This document shows positions 13,346 to 25,250 of a stretch of 64,000 nucleotides of DNA, piece after piece; within the stretch, counting starts at the first letter, position 1, and the number at the start of each line of letters is the position of its first letter. The stretch covers positions 16,182,001 to 16,246,000 of the forward strand of contig NC_065877.1 of assembly GCF_933775445.1 (NCBI RefSeq), read 5' to 3'. The notes under the pieces are model-generated. The model was not told where the DNA came from. It searched no databases and worked only from the letters and a program-made list of their open reading frames with translations. The position numbers and the translations under genes were made by a program. Source of the DNA: Argentina anserina. Lineage: Eukaryota > Streptophyta > Magnoliopsida > Rosales > Rosaceae.

Positions 13346-13396
13346 GTCGATCATGTCCAACTTGTCAATTACATCATCAAATGCTTTCTTCGACAC

Positions 13397-14480
13397 TCAT
13401 TTTGTAAGAACATCTGCCAACTGATCCTCTGTATACACGAAAGGAAATCGAATGACTTTCATGTCCAATTCTTTGATAAAAAATCGATCTACTTCTACAT
13501 GCTTAGTCATGTCATGCTGAACAGGATTATGAGCAATTTCAATTGCTGATGTGTTATCACAATGTAGGTCCATAGGTTTGTTGAGTCTAAAACCTAAGTC
13601 TTTTAACACATTTCGTATCCATAACAATTCACATACTCCGTGAGCCATACCTTGAAACTCCGCTTCAGCACTTGATCTAGATACAACCTTTTGTTTCTTA
13701 CTATGCCTAGTAACTAAATTTCCTCCAACAAACGTGAAGTATCCAGATGTAGATTGTCAGTCAGTCTTATCCCCTGCATAATCAGCATATGTGTATCCCA
13801 CAACTTCTAATTCATTCTTCTTTTCAAACAACAAATCTTTTCCAGGTGCTTTCTTGAGATACCTCATAATATGATATACTGCACTCATATGCTCTTCACT
13901 TGGACAATGCATAAATTGACTAACCACACTCACATCACAAGCAATATCAGGTCTAGTATGAGAAAGATAAATGAGTCTCCCTACTAGACGTTGATACCTT
14001 CCTTTATCGGTTAGAGCTTGGTCTAGATAAATGGCGAGGTTGTGATTCATCTCAATCATTGTCTCAGTAGGTCTACAATTGCGCATTCATGTCTCAGCTA
14101 ATAAATCAAGTACATACTTATGTTGAGATAAAGAAATTCCGTTCTTCGATCTTGCTACTTCAATTCCAAGAAAATACTTTAATTCCCCAAGGTCTTTCAT
14201 CTCAAACTCCTTTGAGAGATATTTCTGTAAAGCCTTCATCTATTTCAGATCATCTCCTGTGACAACCATATCATCCACATACACTATCAAAGCTGTGAGT
14301 TTACCCTAACTACGTTTGATAAACAAAGTGTGATATGAATTACTCTGCTGGTAACCAAATGCCTTCATTGATTTGGAGAATCTTCCAAATCAAGCTCTAG
14401 GGGACTGCTTCAGGCCATATAAAGATTTCTTCAATTTACAAAATTTGCCAGCATCACACGGCTTATGTTTAACACTGGGG
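13397..14480 (-). pseudogene. Copia reverse transcriptase C-terminal half and RNase H, broken
   Basis: Minus-strand blocks read, in order: SLYGLKQSPRA (about 14,390-14,425); YVDDMVV around 14,270-14,281, the catalytic motif of Copia reverse transcriptase; GRLIYLSHTRPDIA and MHCPSEEHMSA (13,757-14,086); and the RNase H end with CDNTSAIEIAHNP and EDQLADVLTK (13,397-13,648). Stop codons and frame changes lie between the blocks, so no enzyme can be made. Confidence 0.9.
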
Positions 14481-14498
14481 GCATGTCCATATATACCT

Positions 14499-17267
14499 TG
14501 TAATACCCCGAATTTTCGGGTTTGTTTTTGTAAAAATTCTTGTAAGTCATTTAACTTCAAAATTGAATAAATCGCATTTTTTCGTTTTCTCGTCAATGTC
14601 AAACGAAACAAAAAAACCCACTTCGGAAATTTAAAATTTAAAAACGTTGTCTGTGGACACATCACGAAACAAAAACTCAGGAGTCGACTTTTACTCCGTC
14701 ACTCGTCTCCGAAAACTTCCTTCACGAAAGTTGTAAAGCTCGTCGATACGAGTTCATGGACACATCACGCACCTTAATCGGACGTCATATGTGGAAGTTA
14801 TTGTTGATAGAAGTTGGTTTCCGATTTTGGAAAACGTATAAAAGGAGGTTTTGGGAAACCCTAGTTTCCAAAACAAGAAAACTCTCCCTCACCCCGCAAC
14901 CTCTCTTCCTTGCCTCTCGACCCCGACCCTTCTCTCTCAAAATCGCCTCTGCCGATCTCTCATCTCCGACCACTGTGCCCCTGACCGCCGGTCCCAAAGG
15001 CACCGCACGGTCTGCAGCTTCAACCCATGGACTCGACACACCACCTCATGCCCCCATGAAGCTCGATCAGCGGTCCTAAGATCTTGCAAATTCCGCCGCC
15101 TCCAAGCTTCTTCTCCGATGACACCAGAGCACGGGGCCAGCTCATCTTGGCCGATCCTCACCACCGGTGCCACCTGCAAGCAAATTTGTGCTCAAATCAC
15201 ACTGCCACCTCATCCTTCACGAATTCGACCGCCGTCGGCATCTCAAGCTTCTTCGGTGACTTCCCGGCAGTTCTAGGGTCCAATATAGGTATGAAAATGC
15301 CTTGAATCGTGTGATGTACATTCTTTGTGTTGATTTTTTCGTGGTTTGAAGAGTTTTGGAGGAGGAGGAGGGCGAGCTCATGCCGCCGCCTAGGGCGGCA
15401 CATGAGAGAAATTGGAGTGGTGCAGAGACGGCATTAGGCCGTGGAAGGGAGGAGGAGAGGAGAGGAGTGGGTTGTGTGTGGCCGTGGGCAAGCCACACAC
15501 GCGATTGGAAGTGGCGCGTGAGCACCACGCGCACCCACTGTGGGCGGCACGTGAGCGCCACGTGCAGCTACCGGAGGGTGGCGCATGAACCCCACGCGCC
15601 GCCACGTGTGGCGGTGCGCGAACAATAAATTTATGAACAGTACTTTTGTAAAAAGTAATTTATATACAGTAAATTATACAAGTAATTTTTATACAGTAAA
15701 TTGTAAAAATAATTTTGTATCAGTAATTATAAAAGTAATTTCTGAACAGTAATTCAGTTAATAGCATTTAGTGAACAGTAATTTAGTGAGCTGTGATTAT
15801 GTGAACAGTAATTACGTAAAAACCGTAATTTTGCTGAACATGTAAACAGTTGTGCTGTTTCGGCATCTGAGGTTTTACGCAACGTTTCTAATCAGTTTAT
15901 TATACAACTAGGTGACCGACAAATTGAGTGAAGGATTTGCTTTCGGTATTGTGGAAATTACGCTTAGAAAAATAAGGTGAGTAAATCTCGCAATGATCAT
16001 CATGATCGAAATAGTGTTATAATTATTGAATTTAGTTTGAGTTGTTACCATAGTCGTTGCATCACTAGTTTATAAAAATTATTTTAAAAATATGTTTTGG
16101 TTTAAATTACGTGAACTTGATTGTCTACAGTTCATAGGTAAGTGAAACACTATTTTAATAAATGATTTTTAAAAGGTTTTAGTGATTATGGACTATCGTG
16201 AATGTGAGTAAATCTCACTATGACGAGTCTACCCTTGGCGATGACTCATATTTACGTTTTATTCAAAAGATAAAACTATGACATGTATATGATATAGTGG
16301 GTTGTGTATGTGTATAAATGGTAAATATGATACATATATATGGGTTGCTATATTATATACTGTCACGTTCTTATTTCCAAATTAATTTTACTGTGGCAAC
16401 TATATTTATTTTATTTGAGCAAGAGTCGCTTGGCTGTTGTACAATAATATGTGTGGATTGTTATTGTACGTGGTTTTAACTTTGAGTCTTGTTAAAATGT
16501 TTTTTTCTGTCTTCAGACGTGTTAGCAGTATCGGAACCAAGTCTTGGTCGGGTGACAGTTACGATTCAGTTAGAGCTCTAGTCTGTCTGCTGGTGTACTG
16601 CATGAGGGGTAACAGATGCGTTGCCTGGGTCTCATGAGTACCCATATTTTTGTGATATTGGGTAACATATGGGTTGCCCAGTATATGACGGCGTATTACA
16701 TGAGGGGTAAAAGATGAGTACCTGAGTCTCATGAGTACCCGTATTATAAATGTAATTTGGGTACAGATGGATTTCCCAATGTCTCATGAGCACATATATT
16801 TTCTGATATTATTGGACATTCAGATGGTTTGTCCTGTGTCTTATGAGTACATTTATATTTAAATGTCATATGTATTTTCTTTTGTATATGATGTGTGTTA
16901 TACTGTTGGTTTACTCATACGAGCTGCAAAAGCTTACCGGGTTTGTGTTTACAATCCCGGTGCACATATTCGATGGTGTAGGGGAAAGTTTTGCAGGTGT
17001 GGATTAGCAGAATTGGAGGGCTACTCTAAAGATTTTCGAAGTTTAATATTTCTATTTGTGGTGAGGATTGAGAGGATTTTACATTTCCATTTGTTATAAT
17101 ACTTGAATTATAAACTGATTTTGTAATAATCAAATCGACTGATACGTACTATGGACTCAGTTACGATACACTGTGACTATAAAATAATTTCAATATATTT
17201 GATATTATTTTAGAGTTTTTCATGGGTCGATTTTCGAGTTTAGCACTCGAATTTCGGGGTTGTGACA
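14499..17267. mobile_element. solo LTR (Gypsy type, 2.77 kb) nested in the Copia RT region
   Basis: It starts TGTAATACCCCG and ends GGGGTTGTGACA. A 5-bp TSD TACCT lies at 14,494-14,498 and 17,268-17,272. No internal region, PBS or PPT is present, so it is a solo LTR left after LTR-LTR recombination. A TATA box (TATAAAAG, 14,837-14,844) is followed by a CT-rich, GC-rich leader. Several blocks match the LTR of the Gypsy element at 29,719-39,557 ('cttccttcacgaaagttgta', 'gttagagctctagtctgtct', 'ttaccgggtttgtgtttaca'), so the two belong to related families. The strand is inferred as plus from the TATA box and from the order of shared blocks. Confidence 0.93.
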
Positions 17268-18400
17268 TACCTCTTCTTCTAAGTTTCCGTTGAGAAATGC
17301 ATTTTTGACATCAAATTGGTGAAGAGGCCAGTCTCGAGCTGCTGCGAGTGAGATCAGAATTATGACCGTATTGATTTTTGCTGCAGGGGCAAATGTCTCT
17401 TCATAATCGACCCCATAACGTTGGGTGTATCATTTAGCAACCAATCTCACTTTATACCTATCAATAGTTCCATCAGTTTTAAGGTTCACTGTATAGACCC
17501 AACGACACTCGACCATCTTCTTTCCAGCTGGCTTAGTCACTATATCTCAAGTTGAGGTTTTTTGTAGTGCTTCAAGTTCTTCATTCATCGCTTGCTTCCA
17601 CTTGGGATCTGTCAATGCATCATGTACGATACTAAGAATAGATACAGTGGATAATTGATCAACAACCAGAGCATATGACATAGAAAACTTATGACTAGAC
17701 ATATAATTGGCTACATAATATTTTACTTTAGCTGTAATATCTGGTTCATAGTGTTTCCTAGGAATATCTTTAGTGACCCTTGTGATTTCCTAGGTTCAAT
17801 ATTATCTACCCCGACTAATTCATTTGAATTTAAAGATACTGAGGAGGAACACTCGCGGTGGATTCTCTTGTAGACGGTGTAGAGTGGGGGGAAACCTTTA
17901 GTGACGGCTCCTCTGATCACAATCCAAAAAAGGTAATGTATTATCTTCATCTATAGCTTGATCATCACGCGGGCGTGGGCCCTCTGTTTCTCTAATACAT
18001 GCAGATTCATGTGAACGTGAATATGAAGATGGCAATACTACTCGGCTTGGCTACGACTTGGCTGGCTTGGTTGGCTTGGTTGGCTTGCATCTTCAGTTGT
18101 CTCATTCACACCTTGAGATGGAATCAAAGTCTGTTGATCAGACGGGGACACCCCAACATCAGTCACGCGGGGCCCAGCAGCAGTACCATCACATGTTTCT
18201 GCTCCTGCATCGTTCATTCCCGGGGCGTAAGTTCACGTACAGTCGGGGCATCTGTAGGGACTTACGTGCTACTAGTGCCGAACTTTGCTTCTATATCTTC
18301 AAATTCTTCAAAGTCAAACAGATACGGGGAATTCCCTTCATAATTTTTCTCCCCCTGAAGGGAAAGACACCGGAACAACAAGCCCAATTTTTCTATATCT

Positions 18401-18411
18401 TTGTTGTTGTT

Positions 18412-18483
<72 letters not shown>

Positions 18484-18484
18484 G
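18401..18484. repeat. (TTG)n microsatellite in the Copia
   Basis: A run of about 27 TTG units lies between the reverse transcriptase and integrase parts of the Copia. Its long open frames (poly-Val or poly-Cys) are artefacts. Confidence 0.97.
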
Positions 18485-18631
18485 GGGATATGAACATAGC
18501 AACAAGCCCAAATACAAGAGGCTCACATTTGGTAATGATGACACTAAAAGATGTTTGTGGAGTTGTTGGTGAGGGTTTTGAAATTCAATTAACCGAGAAT
18601 GAGTACGATTGATGAGATAAAGCAGTAGACT

Positions 18632-19351
18632 TCACAACTTCACCCCAATATCACGAGGAACATTCATGCCAAATAATGAGGCACGAATAGCTTCAAGCAA
18701 TTGTTGATTCTTCCTCTCTGCCAAACCATTTTGTTGAGGAGTGTAGGAATTTGAAGTCTGATGACGAATGCCACGAGCACGCATAAATTCCTGCATTGGG
18801 CTATTAATATACTCTCTGCCATTGTCTAATTGTAAAATTCGACTAACCTGTTGGTAATGTGTAGACACCATATTGTGAAATTCTTTGAACATGAAGTAGA
18901 CATTACTCTTGTTCTTCAATAGAGATACCCAAGTCATATGATTACCGTCATCAATAAAAGTCACATAATAACGATCTCCAGAAAGAGAAGGGATTTTGGC
19001 AGAACCCAAAACATCAGAATGAATCTTCATAAATGAAATAAGACTTTTATTAAGACTTGGTGCATACGAAATACGATGGCTTTTAGCCAATTCACATACA
19101 TGACAATGAAAATCTGACTCACTAACAATTGAAAAAAGGTGAGGTTGTAGTTTTCTAAGATAACTAAAAGAAAGATGTCTGAGACGGCAATGCCATAACC
19201 AAACGGCTGCCTTTGCACTGTCTACTTCATTGACTTGATTAACTTGACCCAATAAATGTTGCCCTCCCCTTTCTTTCAAATCCAAGTAGTGCAGTTTCCC
19301 CCGTCTAACACCATAGGCGAGAATCCGCCGGGTTAGAATGTCCTGAAACAC
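18632..19351 (-). pseudogene. Copia GAG-pre-integrase and integrase core, partial
   Basis: The minus strand encodes about 239 residues. The zinc-binding HHCC portion is seen as WHCRLRHLS followed by CHVCELAKSHR. The integrase core has IHSDVLG (first Asp), then LQLDNGREY (second Asp), then TPQQNGLAERKN with the Glu. The reading is continuous across these parts but lacks the C-terminal integrase end. It is the best preserved piece of this Copia. Confidence 0.92.
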
Positions 19352-19578
19352 ACAAAATGAGGGATAAAAGGTTACAATACATGTTAAAGCCTGAATAATC
19401 TAACTAACAGAAAACAGGTTATACTCCAAGGAAGGAACAACTAAGACAGAATCAAGGGTTTATGTATTAGAGAAGATAACAAAACCTTCCCCGATAACAG
19501 GGGTAGGAGTACCATCAACAGTAGAGACAATTTGTTCGGATGAGGGTTGTAATTTGACTACGAGTTGAGAATCATTAG

Positions 19579-20624
19579 TCATATGGTCGGAAGTTCGGTG
19601 TCAATAATCCAAGTATTATTCAAAGATACCCTACCATTCATACATGATTGTGCTACATTAGCGGAGGAAATAGAAGTCTGCGCGTCCTCGGTGGTAGCTA
19701 TATTGGTCTTTGCTTGAATCCTATGAGGTTTCTTGGTAAAGTCCCACCAATCAGGATAACCAATGACTTCATAGCACCGGTTCTTGCTATGACCCAACTC
19801 GCCACATACTGGACACTTCGTGTTGCTAAAAGAATTTGTCTTTGCAGGAGAGCGGCGAGCTGGGGGGCTGGTGAAGCCTGGTGGAGGGCCTTGGTTGTGC
19901 TGGGTAGCCATAGTAGGTGACTCAGGAGCATATCTCATCACCTGCCTTTCAGAATGAACTTTGCCTATGTTCGCATAGCTTTGCTCCATGGTAAACTTTG
20001 GATCTTTGCGAAGAATCTCCCCACATACTTGATCGTATTTGGAATCGAGCCCACTCAAGAACATGTGAAATCGCATACGTGCCATAGCAGAAGTGTCTTG
20101 GAGAACTGCACCAACGGTGTTGTTTTGAGATGATGTACGTTGATCAATCTCTTGAAACATTCCAACCAACTCATTGTAGTAATGGGAAGAGTACGACCTT
20201 TTTGTTTTTGCAGTGAATCACTTCTTATTCAGCTCAAAAATGCAGGTTTCATCTGAATTATCATAAAAAGGTTGCTGAAATGCTTCCCAAACTTCTTTTG
20301 TTGTTTGAGGCTGAAATGCTTCCCAAACTTCCATGGAGTCAATGAGCCAACTCTTCTCACTCTTTTATTCTCAGTGGCCCAGATATTAAATTCAGGAGTG
20401 CCCTCGACGGGTACAGCTTTAGCTCCGGTGAGATAACCTTCTTTTCTACATGCTCCAATCCTCATCTCAATTAGAGGTGCCCATATTGAATAATTATTTT
20501 CGTTCAAAGGAACACCCGTTGGAAAAAGCGAAATTGTCTTGAATGGTGGTGTGATAGTGGTTGATAATGTAGGGAGGCATGTTGGAAGTAGAGGATGTCG
20601 AATCCAGAAAGGGCTGCTCTTCAA
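19579..20624 (-). pseudogene. Copia gag with CCHC zinc knuckle, frameshifted
   Basis: Two frames cover gag. The N-terminal part (20,229-20,624) has NENNYSIWAPLIEMRI and GYLTGA, the usual UBN2-like Copia gag start. The C-terminal part (19,579-20,169) has FLSGLDSKYDQV and a zinc knuckle CPVCGELGHSKNRC (CX2CX4HX4C). After it comes WIIDTE, where the protease would have DTG, so the aspartic protease motif is altered or its frame ends there. Confidence 0.9.
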
Positions 20625-20690
20625 TTGCCATTGAAAAATCGTTTCAAGAAAGCTGAAGAAAACAAACTTTGCTGCTGCTTGTACTTTTGT

Positions 20691-20711
20691 GGGGGGGGGG
20701 GGGGGGGGGGG
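20691..20711. repeat. 21-bp poly-G run
   Basis: An unbroken run of 21 G residues lies in the Copia leader near the 5' end of gag. Such runs are prone to replication and sequencing error. Confidence 0.95.
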
Positions 20712-20898
20712 CTACGTCTGCTTCAACTTGGGTTAATGGCTCAGCTTGGCGAGGGGAAATTTTGGCTTCTAGGTGGGTACGGTGCAGCTGTGTGGTGGTG
20801 GTATTCAGTTTTTTTTTCAGGGTTTTTGCTCTGTGGATACGGGTTTCAAGATTTTGGTTTACGATGGAGTTTAAAATTTTGGGTTTTTCTTTTTCGCG

Positions 20899-20910
20899 GC
20901 TCTGATACCA
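20899..20910 (-). other. Copia primer-binding site
   Basis: The minus strand reads TGGTATCAGAGC directly after the 5' LTR. It is complementary to the 3' end of initiator Met tRNA, as in most plant LTR elements. Confidence 0.92.
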
Positions 20911-21072
20911 AGTAGAAAAGAATGGTTCAATACTTCAATGATCTTATTCTTCTCCATAAGGAGATATATATACTGATACAATACTAATTCTAATGGGAGA
21001 ATATCTCCTAAGATTATACAAAATACTTCACCTATATTTACAAGGAGACTAAGCATCCTAGAATATTCTACA
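20911..21072 (-). repeat. Copia 5' LTR
   Basis: 162 bp, matching 13,164-13,331 apart from a 6-bp indel and three substitutions. It is joined to the PBS on its left and to the NAC sequence on its right through 8 extra bases. Confidence 0.88.
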
Positions 21073-21080
21073 CTGGCCGA

Positions 21081-22016
21081 CAACAGGGTATGCACACAAC
21101 TCCACCGTTAGTTAGCTTCTGCATCATTTTTCTTGTTGAAATGAACTTCTGAATCGATCATTTTATACATGATGGCCGGATTTGTTCATGTGTTAATAAT
21201 AAGTCTTGGTTTTTTGGTGCAGTTGGACGATTGGCTTGTGTGTAAGATGTCTGAGCCTAAACCAAACACCGGGAATGAAGTAAAAATAGAGATGACAAAT
21301 TCAGTGCCATTTGAGGATTTCGAGCACGACCTTCCGCCAGTGCTTGAATTCTCTGCGACTTCGGACCTAGAGGAACAAGATAATAACGTGAGCGTTGAAA
21401 GCGAGCAAGCATTGGATAATGGCATCATGACAGTACAATATGGCACTACTACTGGTTTCCAGTCTCAACATGTAATTAATAGACTTGTGTGCGAGGTCGT
21501 CGTATCCTGATTATCATCATCAACGAAACGTTTCATTGCTTTCAAGCTCTTTTTAACAGTGTTAGCGATGCTATTTCCAGCCTTGCTGGAGGAGACAACA
21601 ACAATGGAACGATGACTACACCATATGATGGTTCAAATGATCTGAAGACGTGTTAAATGTGGATAATAACTTGCATGCGCATCTTGATCAGCAAGACCTT
21701 CCATCACTCCAGAACACTTCGATGCCCTCTAATATTAACAGCGTCGAGTCTGCTATTGCCAGTCTTGCCTGCTGTACAGTGTTTCCTGATATGGCATTCC
21801 GACAAGTTCCTCATGCTTTTGGAGCTGAGTATGAGAAAAATGTTGCTGCCGGAAATGGAATCCAAACAATCAGTCCTATCAGACTTCTCAGGTACCGAAC
21901 CTCATCAATCGATCTCTATGCAAAGTTTGGACGACAATGGCTTCCTCCCTCCATTACCGCAGTGTTATTACTACTATGATGATCGAGAATATGGTTCTTT
22001 TTTATATGCCAGTTAA
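21081..22016 (+). pseudogene. NAC pseudogene exon 3 and C-terminal region, frameshifted
   Basis: After CAACAGG and the donor GTATGC (21,081-21,093) comes a short intron with acceptor GGTGCAG ending at 21,222. Exon 3 starts LDDWLVCKM and runs to a stop at 21,508-21,510. Beyond it, coding traces continue in other frames: NSVSDAISSLAGGDNNN (about 21,560-21,600), NSVESAIASLA (about 21,740) and a tyrosine-rich end (QCYYYYDDREYGSFLYAS) stopping at 22,014-22,016. The frame changes show loss of constraint over the activation domain. Confidence 0.75.
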
Positions 22017-22133
22017 ATTTGGGCAGAACTGTCTCTTTGTACTGGACGTTCCTACCGATCGACAAGGCCCGAGTAGGAGGATGACATTTATCTTTCACTT
22101 TGTACATTTTTTACAATAAAACTTTGGTAGGTT

Positions 22134-24474
22134 TAGGGCTCGTCAACGGCCCATGAGTGGCGGATCCGGGACGGACCCGATCGGATTTTAATAAATTTAA
22201 ATAAGTAGCGGACCGGTTATTTTCACAAATACGAAGATCCAATCTTTTCCACCTAAAGCGGGTCTTCCGGTTTTTTGCGGGCCGGCCCGAGCCTTGTGGG
22301 CTTTTACGGGCCGGGTCTTGCGGCCTTGTATTAGAAAAAAATATATAATACTCTAATTTACGGGTTTGAAACAATAAAATAATTATTATAAAATATTCTA
22401 AAAAAATCACAAATAAATTCTAGTTTTGAAATATTGTCGATTGACACCAATAGATGTGATCAATATATATATTTAGGGACCATGTAAAAATTTCATCCGT
22501 TTTGAACATGGTTTGACCGTCCGTACCTACGGTCAACAAAAAAAACATGCGTTTTCACATAATAAAACCTCATTGACCGGCGATTTGCCAAATGAGTTTC
22601 CTCGTTGCGACCACGCACGATCGGTGACAAAAATTAGGTGATTTCAAATATACATACTGATCAAATCGGATATTGTCAATCGATTCCGAGAAATTTTCTT
22701 CATATAGTCGCTTCATAATGCGATAGTTTTATTCTAAACCTAATATAAAGGTTATGATACATTAGTTCACACTTAGGCGATCACCAATTCTAGTTCGAAA
22801 TATGGTTGATCGACACTACAGATGTGATTGATATATATATTTAGGGACCCCATAAAAATTTCGTCCGTTTTGGACATGTTTGACCGTTCGTACCAACGGT
22901 CAACTAAAAAAGAGGCGTTTTGACATATTGAAACCCCATTGACCGGGGCTTTGCCAAATAGATTTCTTCAGTTCGACCGCGCACGATAGGTAACAAAAAC
23001 TAGGTGATTTCAGATATGGAAACGATTTTCGGCGTTCGTATATTTGTAATAAGTTCTTCCTTAGGGCATATTAGTGGTGTTTTCGATTTACCGAAAATTT
23101 CAACGGTTAAACGAGGTCCGAATTGGATGAAATTATTCTAGGGTCACTAAATATATATACCGATCGCATTGGCTCGTGTCGATCGATCCCAAAAAGTTTC
23201 CTTCATATAGTCGCTTCATAATGCGATAGTTTTATTCTAAACCTAATATAAAAGTTATGATACATTAGTTGACATTTAGGAGATCGCCAACTCTAGTTCG
23301 AAATATGGTTGATCGACACGAGCAGATATGATTGGTATATATATTTACGGACCTCGTAAAAATTTCGTCTGTTTTGGACATGGTTTGATCGTTCGTACCT
23401 ACGGTCAACAAAAAAAAACGTTTTGACATATTGAAACCCCATTGACCGGGGCTTTGCTAAATAGGTTTCCTATGTGTGACCGTGCATGATAGATAATAAA
23501 AATTAGGTGATTTCAGATATGCAAACGGCTTTCGGCATTCGCATCTTTGTAATGGGTCCTCCCTTAGGACATATTAGTGGTGTTTTCGGTTTATCGAAAA
23601 TTCCGACGGTCAAACGAGGTTCAAATTTGATGAAATTTTTACATAGTCACTAAATATATATACCGATCACATCGGCTGGTGTTAATCGGTCCCGAGAAGT
23701 TTCATTCATATAGTCACTTCATAATGTGAAAGTTTTATTATAAACCTAATATAAATGGTATGATACATTAGTGGACACTTCGGCGATCGATAACTCCTGT
23801 TCGAAATATGGTCGATCAACACCAGCAAGTGTGATCAGTATATATATTTAGGGAACCCGTTTAAATTTCACCCGTTTTGGATATTGTTTAACCGTCCGTA
23901 CCTACGGTAAAAAAAGGTGTTTTGACATATTAATCCTCATTGATCGGGACTTTGCCAAATGAGTTTTCTTGGTGCGACTGCACACAATCGATGACAAAAA
24001 TTAGGTGATTTCAGATATGCAAATGGCTTTTGGTGTTCGCATTTTTGTAATGGGTCTTCCCTTATAACATATTAGTGTTGTTTTCGGTTTACCGGAAATT
24101 CCGACGGTCAAACGAGGTCCGAATTGGATGAAATTTTTACAGAGTCACTAAATATATATACCGATCATATTGACTGGTGTCGATCAATCCCAAGAAGTTT
24201 CCTTCATATAGTTGCTTCATAATGCAATAGTTTTATTCTAAACCTAATAAAATATGTATGTATAATATTTTATTATTTAGCGGGATTTTACGGGCCGGGC
24301 CTTGCGGGCTTTTGGCGGTTCGGGCCGGGTTTCACACCCTAAATCTAAGCCCGGCCCTCTACCCACGGAAGCAGGCTTTGGCGGGCTTTCTCGTGGGCTG
24401 GGCCGGGTAAAAGCCTATAGAGCTTGCGGGGCTCCGCGGATTTTTCGGATCCGCGGGATAAATGATGAGGCCTA
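22134..24474. mobile_element. hAT-like non-autonomous element A with ~500-bp tandem units
   Basis: It starts TAGGGCTCGTCA and ends TGATGAGGCCTA. The near-matching 8-bp TSDs are GGTAGGTT (22,126-22,133) and AGTAGGTT (24,475-24,482). The terminal 200 bp are rich in 'gggcc' motifs. The interior consists of about 3.6 tandem copies of a ~500-bp unit; the phrase 'gttttattctaaaccta' recurs near 22,727, 23,229, 23,731 (one change) and 24,229. There is no transposase. The same family lies inverted at 56,913-58,802. Eight-bp TSDs and TAGGG-type ends suggest hAT. Confidence 0.8.
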
Positions 24475-24482
24475 AGTAGGTT

Positions 24483-25250
24483 TTCGGTTTTCCTAGTGCC
24501 TTGATAGTTGCATGTCCATTAAAATCTTCGGGACAACTACATGACAAAGGATGGTGTCCAAGGCTGCCATTACTGAACCAGATTTGCAAGAATGGATACA
24601 TAAATTTTAGGGAAGAGAAACATAAGACGTGGAGAGAATAGGTGAGCGATATAGGTTTAGTATATATGGCTATGTCACAAGTCACAACGAACATAAAGTA
24701 AAAATAACTCAGGCTTGGCCGTGTTTTTTGCAGTGGTGATTTACATTCTACAATAATTTGCATCTGATTTCACGGTCATCTACATGCAATTGCGAGTGCA
24801 TAGATTGCATGGTCATTTACAAATAATCTACAATGTGCTTGAATCATTTTATGGTTATCTACAAGGTATGTGCGTGCTTGATAGTCTTCTCATCAAAAAC
24901 ATTTGGCATTCAGAAAAAAAATTAAATTTAAAAAACCATCACGCCAAAGAAGCCACAATGAGCTAAGCACAAATTATTACAAAAAAAAAAGGAAAAAATG
25001 AGCTCAAGCTATGTTAAAGTATTGGTCGGGCTACTTCGATTCGGTCATCCTTAAGGATCTTGTCCTTCCTAATGGTGTACCCCTGCAAATAGATCATCAT
25101 CAGTTCATCACACATTTAACCAGCTATAAGTGTCATGAGTTTGAAAACAGCACGCAGAACCGAAAAGGAAGTAGGACTTTATATTCCATTCCCAAATCAT
25201 TTGCAGAATTTGGGTCACCAAAATAGAATTCCATTGTTTCTCAAAAGATA
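24483..25250. other. no gene or element recognised
   Basis: AT-rich sequence between hAT-like element A and the older LTR element. Short frames only; nothing with a recognisable domain. Confidence 0.45.

Larger units (their letters stand above)
13164..21072 (-). mobile_element. Copia LTR retrotransposon inserted in the NAC gene
   Basis: Short LTRs lie at 13,164-13,331 (3' LTR, 168 bp) and 20,911-21,072 (5' LTR, 162 bp). They differ by a 6-bp duplication and three substitutions (about 2%). The primer-binding site TGGTATCAGAGC adjoins the 5' LTR, and a purine tract TTGAGGGAGAG adjoins the 3' LTR. Gene order on the minus strand is gag, protease trace, integrase, reverse transcriptase, RNase H, as in Copia. 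CAACA flanks the left LTR directly; on the right it lies 8 nt away, with 'ctggccga' between. Without the nested solo LTR the element is about 5.1 kb, the usual Copia size. All reading frames are broken, so it cannot move by itself. Confidence 0.92.
11742..22016 (+). pseudogene. NAC-domain transcription factor pseudogene, split by a Copia element
   Basis: This is the remains of a NAC DNA-binding transcription factor. Exon 1 (about 11,816 onward) has PPGFKFLPSDEELILQYL. Exon 2 (12,885-13,163) has [26 protein letters not shown] and TNWIMHEY. Exon 3 (21,223 onward) starts LDDWLVCKM, the last NAC subdomain. Together these give NAC subdomains A to E in order. Damage: a TAG stop in frame soon after MHEY (13,148-13,150); a Copia insertion 13 bases beyond it; no obvious donor after exon 1, where a CT microsatellite begins; and a C-terminal region kept in several frames. 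An upstream ATG at 11,742 opens a plausible N-terminus (MAGTSSNPN) but is out of frame with the domain. A functional product is very unlikely. Confidence 0.85.

Noticed and set aside
14756..15628. Overlapping frames of up to 141 codons on both strands
   Set aside because: They lie in the GC-rich leader of the solo LTR, overlap each other in many frames, and have no recognisable domain.
18058..18612. 184-codon plus-strand frame with a long poly-Val tract
   Set aside because: It is a translation of the (TTG)n microsatellite in the Copia, on the strand opposite to its genes.
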